This document shows positions 57,454 through 64,000 of a stretch of DNA of 64,000 nt, one piece after another. Below the pieces are notes generated by a model. It was given only the letters and a program-made list of their open reading frames with translations. It made no database searches and was not told the origin of the DNA. Position numbers and translations under genes: made by a program. The stretch's first letter is position 1, and each line of letters begins with the position of its first letter. Origin of the DNA: Madurella fahalii (lineage: Eukaryota > Ascomycota > Sordariomycetes > Sordariales); assembly GCA_029876055.1 (NCBI GenBank), contig CM056877.1, forward strand, positions 4,960,001-5,024,000. The letters run 5' to 3'.

Positions 57454-58038
57454 ATGTCTTCAGATAACGGAAACAAACCCGTCCAAAGCCCCCTGGGCAC
57501 ACCCAACCGGTACACCACCACCCACGACCCTTCCACCGGGAAAGCCATCTTTCACCGCTCCCTCCCGGAGACGCTGACTCCCTATGGCGCGGTCGGCATG
57601 GTGGTCTTCGACAGCTACAAGACCTTTACTCACCCCTTCACCATGGCCGACGAGAGCGATATTGCCAAACTCCAATCCCACCCTCCTGCCGCGCCCAACA
57701 CGGTATGGTTCCCGGCCGTGGGCGAGTCCCTCCTCCGGTACTGCGACTGGGCGCCGGGGGAGACGATCACCTTCCACCGGACCGAGACGCTCGACTTGGG
57801 CGTCTGCGTGGCTGGCTGCATGGAGCTGACGCTGGACTCGGGGGAGACGAGGGCCCTGAAGGTGGGGGATACCATCGTGCAGAGGGGGACGATGCATGCG
57901 TGGCGAAATCCTAGTGATACCGAGTGGTCGAGGGTGATCTTTTTCTTGCTTGGGGCGGAGCCTGTGCGAGTTGGAGGGAAAGAGATGGAGGAGGATTTGC
58001 CTTGGTCAGGCGAGAAGCAGCATGGGAAGCTGGATTGA
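57454..58038 (+). CDS. cupin-domain protein
   Basis: A single exon of 194 aa with no signal peptide. A Cupin_2-type barrel occupies about 100-165: GETITFHRTETLDLGVCVAG, then CMELTLDSGETRALKVGDT and IVQRGTMHAWRN. The second cupin motif (G-D-x6-G-x-x-H) is intact, with GDTIVQRGTMH supplying the metal-binding His; in the first motif His104 (TFHRTET) and Glu107 may be ligands. Small single-domain cupins of this kind occur across ascomycetes, some next to oxidoreductases in aromatic or secondary metabolism. No such partners are adjacent here, so the reaction is undefined. It could be an isomerase, dioxygenase or non-catalytic cupin. Confidence 0.88.
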   Translation: MSSDNGNKPVQSPLGTPNRYTTTHDPSTGKAIFHRSLPETLTPYGAVGMVVFDSYKTFTHPFTMADESDIAKLQSHPPAAPNTVWFPAVGESLLRYCDWAPGETITFHRTETLDLGVCVAGCMELTLDSGETRALKVGDTIVQRGTMHAWRNPSDTEWSRVIFFLLGAEPVRVGGKEMEEDLPWSGEKQHGKLD

Positions 58039-61000
58039 AGTAGTACTTAGTAGTAGTACCGTGTTAAGGTAAGTACTGGAGCCGTGGGCTTCGGGGGTTT
58101 CCGGCTATCACCTGCAGGAAAAGAGGGCCGTTAAATAGGCAGTACTGCTATCAGGTTCCGCGCAATGTGATTGCCTCCATGAATGTCCTTTCGTTGAAAC
58201 ATGTGCAAACGTCAGATGGTCAGCATTTCACCTTGAGACTCTGGGTTTACGTGATGACTTCTGCGCAGCTAGATTGCTACGTACCAAGCAGGAGAAAGGA
58301 CGGGAATGATCTGTCATTGTCTAGGTCTTATAGACGGGCGCTGTCAATCCCGAAATGCTGGTGACTTTACGGACGCTCAGGAAAGCAACACCATGACCTA
58401 CTGAGGTTAGTAGAATGCCTAGTTGGGCATGGTTATGTTACCGGTATAGGTGCTATGCCAGCGCTAGGCAATACGGTAAGGGTATAGCAACATCATGACT
58501 AAGACTCTCTCCCCGGCTAGATACGCGCGTGTGTGATATTAACAGCTAAACGCAGCTCATTCCATCTGTAGGTCTCGGTTCTTTATAAGCTAGAAGTCTA
58601 AAGAGCGCAGTGACGGCGAGAGATACATACCCCTGTTCAGCCGGTTGTCTGTGATCAATGCGTAAGTCGCTGTGCGCCGGCTCTCTCGACTGGCTTCTCT
58701 CACCTCGTCCGGCCCGGCCTTCTGCAGAGGAACTAGACCGACTCGACGATTAGTAGCCTTATAAAGAAGGCCAGGTATCTCACCGGACGAGCCATGCTGG
58801 GAGGCTGCCACCTCAGACGGTGTCATGGTGCTTGCCTGGTAGTACCAGATCAAACCCACTCCATGCTACTGTGACTGTAGTTACGGCAATTTTAAACATT
58901 ATGAACATTATCCGTGCCATTTTGACAGAACTATATGTAGGTTCTGATATGGACTACGCGAAATAATAGATGCGCCCACTCCGGTGATACTTGCAAAGTA
59001 CCTTGATTAACAGGAGGAGCATGGAAGATTATTGCGGTTAGCTTGGTTATGATAAGTAATACGGAAGAACCTACTGGGACAAGAAATAATATTCCCTAGT
59101 AAGTACCGTTTGAGCGCTTTGGAAGGGAACTTGCCCACCAAGTATATATGAGGATTTGTGAGGGCGGGAGTTGGGGGGTTTAAAGCGGCATCTGGTTCGA
59201 ATAGAATCGGTGTCCGCTTTTGGAGACCCGAGATATACTAGATAACATAGCACGCTGAGACGGATGTAAAGATTATGTAATGTTGAAGATAATTATACAG
59301 AGAGAGTCGTCGCGGGCGGCCACGGGGACATCCCAAGCGCTTAATTACTTATCTAGGATTAATGCCACCTATGTCAGAGGAGGCAATTCGTTTGTTGTTC
59401 TGCGCAATGCGCTGCTTTTGCACATCGGTTGGTAATATCTGTCATGGACGCTGGTGGATTGTCATGCAGCTAGATTCTCTCAAGTGGCGAATCAGTGGTG
59501 TATAAGTCTGAAAAGTGCCGAGATTAGACGCGACGCCTAGTCCGCCAGGACTTTCTTGGCCATGCCGGTAGTATAAATGAGTCCCAAAGGGTCTCTCGGA
59601 TTTTATACTCTCAGGCTACTGTTCCCTAGATAGTTGACCGAGCTAAATCTTAAAACACGTCCGTTGCCGGGTCTCATCGATATCATGGGGGTCAGCAAAC
59701 ATGCGCACATTCCCGTCTTATGGCTATGCGGCGAAGCAGCCAGTCAGCCTCAGCATAAAGGTTCTCATTTGACTACAGATACAGTGGCGAAGAGCAATTT
59801 CCTGGGGCGCAGCCGTTGCCGCAAAGCCGCATCGGAAGGCGGGCCGTTGGGTCTTGCACGTTATGCACCGGTGCGGGCATTCGGTATCCGTTCCTGGAGC
59901 CATCCACATTACCGACAGTTATCACCATGAAGTTTATCGCCCAGTACGGGAATCATTGTTACTGAGTATCAGACCGCCGAGAACGCGATGCCGGAACAGA
60001 GCCGTGCGCTCTCCGTGGCAAGCGTTGAGTCTTAGAGCCTAATAGTACTTATTATGATCATCGGTCATTTCCAAAGGCAGAAAGCTATTACTTGATAGTC
60101 AACGATGCGGCTAGGCAGTTCTTGCCCGAGTGTTACCTACACGATTGTCTTGCCTAGGTTTCCTCAGAGTCTAGAACCATGAAGCATACCTAGTAGATAG
60201 TAATCCAACTTCACAATAATGCAACCGGCGTACGTCGTATTCACCTGCAGCACTAGGTATGTAGACGATTTTGCCTAAGTCAGCATATCAATGTTGATGC
60301 TCTGATTGCACTCTTGCGGTCGGGATGTGATTCACCCGCAGTTTCTATTCCCGTGAGCCTGTCATCTGAACGGATAGAGTTAGCGGTATATATAGTAGAC
60401 CGAGCTTATTTCATAACGCCCCACTAGCAATGCTTTCTTCGTCTGATCAATGCGGCGAGACCGCACTACTGTAAAGAGGGTCGAGCGTTCGGCGAGATCG
60501 CATCTTGCAGAATGCAAGCCACAGGCGGGGACCGGCGGGGCGTCCCATAAAAACAGGCCTGTAGCCCGCCCCGCGGGCTGGATTGTGGGGTTGAGTGGCT
60601 CAGCTGGATGCTATTTCAGGTGGCATGCAAGGGGCAGTTTCAGCGATCTTGAGTTACATCCAACGGGTGAGCCTCACTTGCTTACTTCTTGGCGCGGGCA
60701 AACATTCGTCCCACGTTCCAAATGCTTGTTAGTGACACCGGTGGAACTAGAAACAACCCGAATGTGGGGTCCGTAGTGAAGTCAGACGTTAAAGATCCTG
60801 AGCTCCAGAAGCTATGTCTCTCAATCTGTCAGACAGGGGGTCAAGCAAGGGCCCAGTAAAGGCGCACTGCCATTCCTCACTCCAAACCAATCATCCGTGC
60901 CACATGGCAAGTTCAATGCGGAAGCGGAGCATAATGGGGATGACTTACAGATAGTGCCGTGGATCTGCAAACATTTTCCACGGGCGTTTTCCTAGTGGAG

Positions 61001-61410
61001 TGACCGAGCTTTTCCCCTGGAGGCAGTTCTTCCGGGTCAGCAGCCCTCGACAAATAATGTACGCTTCTAATTTTGCATCTCGGCTACGGAAAGACAAGGA
61101 GATGATGACCGGAGTCGGGTCGTTGTAAACGAAAGACGGTTGTGAGCCCTCGAGATGAGTCGTGCTGGCTGCTGGAGCAGGGCATCTTGAAGGGAGGCAA
61201 GAGATGTATAAAGAAAGGCATCTTCCTTCCGTTGGCTCTGCATTTTGAGTCATCACTCTCAACATCAACAGCTTCTACAGCATCCGCATCCGCCCTGATT
61301 TTCTTTGAGTGCTAGCTCCATCTGCTTGTCTGCAACATCCCAATACCTTAGCAGGGACGCCACACAACCGCCTAAAACCGCCTCTCGCATACCCCGAAAA
61401 TACTGTCAAA
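58039..61410. other. 3.4-kb gene-free region
   Basis: No gene recognised. Parts (about 58900-59330 and 60040-60440) are AT-rich with scattered CTAGTA-like words, consistent with old decayed repeats, but no transposase or polyprotein piece could be read. The 89-aa minus-strand ORF at 58590-58859 has no known motif. The last 200 bp form the promoter of the secreted-protein gene. Confidence 0.5.
61207..61212 (+). promoter_or_regulatory. putative TATA box of the secreted-protein gene
   Basis: TATAAA lies about 200 bp upstream of the ATG at 61411, followed by a CT- and CA-rich leader. Clear TATA boxes are often seen in strongly regulated fungal genes. Confidence 0.45.
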
Positions 61411-62355
61411 ATGAAGTTCCAGCTTGTCGCTGCTTCTGCTGCTCTCTTCGCGGCCTCAGCAGCCGCGCTCCCGGCCCCTCAGACCGACAACCACGGCCTC
61501 TTCCCTGACGTCGACGAGTGGGACGATGCCGCCGATGTTGAGATCCTCGCTGCCCGCAGCCGTGTAATCCCCAGCGCGGCAGCCAACTTCAACTTTACCG
61601 AAGACTTCACTTTCTCTCTCGACCACCTCTTCGCAGAGATCGAGTCGATCCCCGATGAGATCCTCGAGGAAGGTGATGAGGCACTGCACAAGTGGCTTGT
61701 TGAGCATGGCAACCGCGCAGGCGACACCAAGCTTAAGCGTGATGTCGACGGCGAGGACGTTGTCGAGGACGACAACGATGATATTGAGGAGATTTTCGAA
61801 GACGCTGACGAGTCCGATGACGCGTCTGTTGTCGAGCGTCGCGACGACGTTGGCGAGGACGTTGACGAGGACGTTGAGGAAGTTTATGAGGACGCCACCG
61901 AGTCCGATGGCGCAGCCATTGTCGAACGTGGTGAAGAGGACTTCGAGGATGTCGACGACGTTGAGGAGGTTTACGAGGACGCTGATGAGACCGATGGTGC
62001 GTCTATCGTCGAGCGCAGTGAGGAGGTCGTCGAGGATGTCAGCGAGGGTGACGAAAGCGAGTTCGAAGGCCTATCTATTCTCGAGCGCGGCGAGATTGCT
62101 GCACGCGCCTCCATCTGGAAGATCACGAAGTGCGTCGCCGCCATTGTCCAACTGCTCGCCACCACTGCCGTCCCCGCCGCCAAGCTCCTCCGCATCAAGA
62201 AATACATCAAGGCGCTCGGTGGTACTAAGGAGGCCGTCAAGCTCCTCCTGGGCGCAACTACCCGGGCCGAGAAGCTCAGGGTTGGTGGCGAGATCCTGGT
62301 CAACCTGTCCGCTGAACTGCTAGGCATTAGCACCGTCAAGACGCACTGCTTCTAA
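61411..62355 (+). CDS. secreted acidic-repeat protein with basic C-terminal domain
   Basis: A single exon of 314 aa. The signal peptide spans residues 1 to about 20 (MKFQLVAASAALFAASAAAL), with a PAP motif after cleavage. Residues about 27-230 are very acidic and contain an 18-residue unit three times at 126-143, 156-173 and 185-202 (consensus EEVYEDADETDGASIVER), 29-30 residues apart, and a degenerate fourth copy ending ILER near 226. A Lys-Arg at 109-110 (KLKR) is a Kex2-type site. Residues about 231-314 are opposite in nature: net charge about +10, amphipathic helical stretches (IWKITKCVAAIVQLLA, AAKLLRIKKYIKALGG) and two cysteines (241, 313) that could pair. The layout resembles an acidic propeptide shielding a basic mature peptide. 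I know no named family; function is unknown. Confidence 0.88.
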   Translation: MKFQLVAASAALFAASAAALPAPQTDNHGLFPDVDEWDDAADVEILAARSRVIPSAAANFNFTEDFTFSLDHLFAEIESIPDEILEEGDEALHKWLVEHGNRAGDTKLKRDVDGEDVVEDDNDDIEEIFEDADESDDASVVERRDDVGEDVDEDVEEVYEDATESDGAAIVERGEEDFEDVDDVEEVYEDADETDGASIVERSEEVVEDVSEGDESEFEGLSILERGEIAARASIWKITKCVAAIVQLLATTAVPAAKLLRIKKYIKALGGTKEAVKLLLGATTRAEKLRVGGEILVNLSAELLGISTVKTHCF

Positions 62356-63019
62356 GGGATATGGTTCACGGATGGAAGTATTGCAAGATCTCACTGGTTT
62401 GGCAAGCCTGCAAGACGAGGTGGCGGGGACCGTGAAATCGGTCATATTCGTGTATATACTCCCTACTTCTCTCTTTCTCAGCTTTTGTTCATAGTTGGTT
62501 CTACAGCTCATTAGACACAATCTCTTACTCTCTTGTGGTCAAACGCATACTTTCGTCTGAGTTGGGAAATTGGTTGGTAGATAATGGATGGTGATGTGAT
62601 GCGTATTCAAGTCTGATCAGGTACCCATGGGCTCAGTCGGGCGTATGAGCGATGAAGACAGGAACAAGCAAAATACCATGAAGACAGAACTTGTCTGCAC
62701 ACTTGCCGGATATATCATACGGAGCTGGAAGCCCTTCAATCTAAGAAGGGTTTTGATTGCTCCCGGAAGAAAGTCATGGTACAATATAGCGCCCTACCAG
62801 GCATTGCTGAACATGAGAGTAATACTGAGACGTTTCTATACAGATTGTACCGGCCATTCGTTGCCACAAAACGCAGAACCCCTGTAACATAGGAGTGAGT
62901 CTCTCCATTGTGCTACTCTCTCCAAGCGCCAGCAAGTGGGGGACTATAAAAAATGCGACAAATGGGTGATAAAAAAGAAAACACGGAGGGCGAGATGAGG
63001 AGCCGGCAGGAGCAAAATT
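62356..63019. other. intergenic region, no gene seen
   Basis: This holds the 3' flank of the secreted-protein gene and of the minus-strand tRNA-Arg. No coding features were recognised. Confidence 0.5.
62971..62976 (-). terminator. RNA polymerase III terminator of tRNA-Arg
   Basis: A T6 run on the minus strand, about 44 nt past the mature tRNA end; it is the first clear T run downstream. Confidence 0.6.
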
Positions 63020-63131
63020 CGATCCGCCCAGGGGTCGAACCTGGAGCCTCCTGATTACCAAATGCCCAGAGATCTCTTTGGGAGAACTAGCCGGGTCGTA
63101 GTCAGACGCGCTGCCATTACGCCAGCGGACC
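63020..63131 (-). tRNA. tRNA-Arg(ACG) with 40-nt intron
   Basis: Acceptor GGTCCGC pairs with GCGGATC (one G-U), discriminator G73 at 63020. The anticodon stem TCTGA/TCAGG closes CTACGAA, anticodon ACG at 63099-63097, expected to be read as ICG. The intron spans 63095..63056 (40 nt) at the 37/38 site. The T arm is CCAGG-TTCGACC-CCTGG, so box B is intact. Confidence 0.92.
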
Positions 63132-63690
63132 GAGGAAATGCTTGTTGGAGAAAAGATTGGAACAATGCCTTAAAAAAGGGTTGGTTTTTGCGGGGATTCA
63201 CTATAAAATTTTGACCAAAGCGGGGATCACATTTGTTGGGTTGTCCAACTTATCCAATCAAGCGGTTCTTGTTAACCTTGGGTCACTCACCAGACCTAAT
63301 CAATTCCCGACAAACGGCCCACAGGATGCGGGATGCGGGAAAACAGCAAAAGTTCCAGCATTGCCGTGGCGGTAGGTAATTCTAGGACTTCAGAGGCTAG
63401 GCACTAGTTTTGGAAAAAAAAAAAAAAAAATCACACCATTGTCACGCATATGTGGATGGCTTGCTAGCACGGGATGCTGTCACGAGACAGTCAAGATTCT
63501 TCGTGGTTCAATTGGCTGGGCGGCACATGTTGGTGTCTCCTGAGTGACCCCCTGACTAAGCGAGAGCGCCGCCATCGGCAGAATCTCAAGTACTTATTAA
63601 CAACACTGAGCGATGGTTTACAAATCAATTGCAATGATGAGTTGATCAAACATCATATCAAGAATCTGTTAACGACACACTGCACATAAC
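63132..63690. other. intergenic region, no gene seen
   Basis: This holds the upstream flank of tRNA-Arg and of the partial gene at the window end. It includes an A17 homopolymer at about 63414-63430. No other feature was recognised. Confidence 0.5.
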
Positions 63691-64000
63691 ATGAGCCATC
63701 AAACCCGCGGCCACCGTCGCGCATTGTCACCGACCCATACTACAGCGGTCACTAAATCTCCTTGGGCCCTGCCCGAAGATCTGACCAAAGGTGTCAGCTT
63801 TGGAGAAGACATTGACTTCATCTGTGGAGTGACAGCTACAGCCCTCACAGCTGACCAGCTTCTCAAGCTGAAGACTAGCAAGGACCACAAGATGGTGCAT
63901 CTCGCCAAGGCTGGCCTCAGTGCCGCCGCAGCTGCCACAGCTTTCATTATGATGAGGAGAGAGCACCGCGAGCGACACCATCACAACAAGACAACTACAT
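63691..64000 (+). CDS. partial CDS, hypothetical protein, N-terminus
   Basis: The frame from ATG 63691 stays open to the window edge (103 codons) and is cut there. It starts MSHQTRGHRRALSPTH, then shows an orderly pattern: WALPEDLTKGVSFGEDIDFI, a helical Leu/Lys-rich stretch (ALTADQLLKLKTSKDHKMVH), an Ala-rich segment (LAKAGLSAAAATAFIMM) and a basic His-rich end (RREHRERHHHNK). There is no signal peptide. I do not recognise the family. Codon use looks coding, and two antisense ORFs over it are shadows. Confidence 0.6.
   Translation, partial: MSHQTRGHRRALSPTHTTAVTKSPWALPEDLTKGVSFGEDIDFICGVTATALTADQLLKLKTSKDHKMVHLAKAGLSAAAAATAFIMMRREHRERHHHNKTTT

Noticed and set aside
58590..58859. 89-aa minus-strand ORF, considered as a transposon polyprotein piece
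   Set aside because: No integrase, protease or reverse-transcriptase motif could be read, so no element is claimed.
61411..62355. RiPP precursor of the ustiloxin type
   Set aside because: No UstYa-type or other modifying enzyme lies nearby, and the repeats are not separated by KR sites.

Overview
The window is nuclear DNA of a filamentous ascomycete, most likely a Sordariomycete and plausibly Sordariales. Protein genes carry short introns of about 50-80 nt with GTNNGT donors, CTRAY-type branch sites and YAG acceptors. The gene set is that of such fungi: a dynactin RO-10 homologue, SHO1, DASH SPC19, a GH16 CRH enzyme, a full-size PDR ABC transporter, a Clr5-domain protein and a pisatin-demethylase-like P450. 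All three tRNA genes contain an intron at position 37/38. A decayed pogo-type transposon carries C-to-T-type stop codons, which points to repeat-induced point mutation (RIP). Exon structures were derived by hand from frame, splice sites and family motifs; every complete spliced model closes in frame.

Layout. 0-8 kb holds conserved genes: RAV2/Rogdi, NIPSNAP, ATP18 (61 aa from four exons), an FSH1-type serine hydrolase and a hydrophilic protein of unknown function. 9-24 kb is more accessory: an MFS sugar transporter, a gene-poor stretch, a Clr5-domain protein, a multi-pass membrane protein, an F-box-like protein and a P450. 24.8-26.6 kb has a CRH-type cell-wall transglycosylase. 28.0 kb has tRNA-Lys(CUU), followed by about 4 kb without a recognisable gene. 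32-38.7 kb has a candidate Cys-rich mini-protein, NAD(P)H-hydrate epimerase head-to-head with mitochondrial ribosomal protein S16, a vacuolar amino-acid transporter of the AVT type, and RO-10/dynactin p24. After another gene-free stretch come SHO1 (42.5 kb) and SPC19 (45 kb).

47.4-49.3 kb is a decayed block: an SRPK-like kinase pseudogene (one nonsense codon and two apparent frameshifts) abutting the 3' part of a mutated pogo/Fot-type transposase. Beyond it are a bZIP factor, a 1565-aa PDR transporter, tRNA-Ala(CGC), a cupin protein, about 3.4 kb without genes, a secreted acidic-repeat protein with a basic C-terminal domain, tRNA-Arg(ACG), and a partial CDS running off the right edge.

Functional threads. 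Four nuclear genes for probable mitochondrial or metabolite-repair proteins lie as two head-to-head pairs (NIPSNAP/ATP18 and epimerase/MRPS16). Cell-wall and osmotic functions are represented by the CRH enzyme and SHO1, and cytoskeleton/mitosis by RO-10 and SPC19. No biosynthetic gene cluster, CRISPR or prokaryotic element is present. The most novel-looking item is the secreted acidic-repeat/basic-domain precursor at 61.4-62.4 kb.
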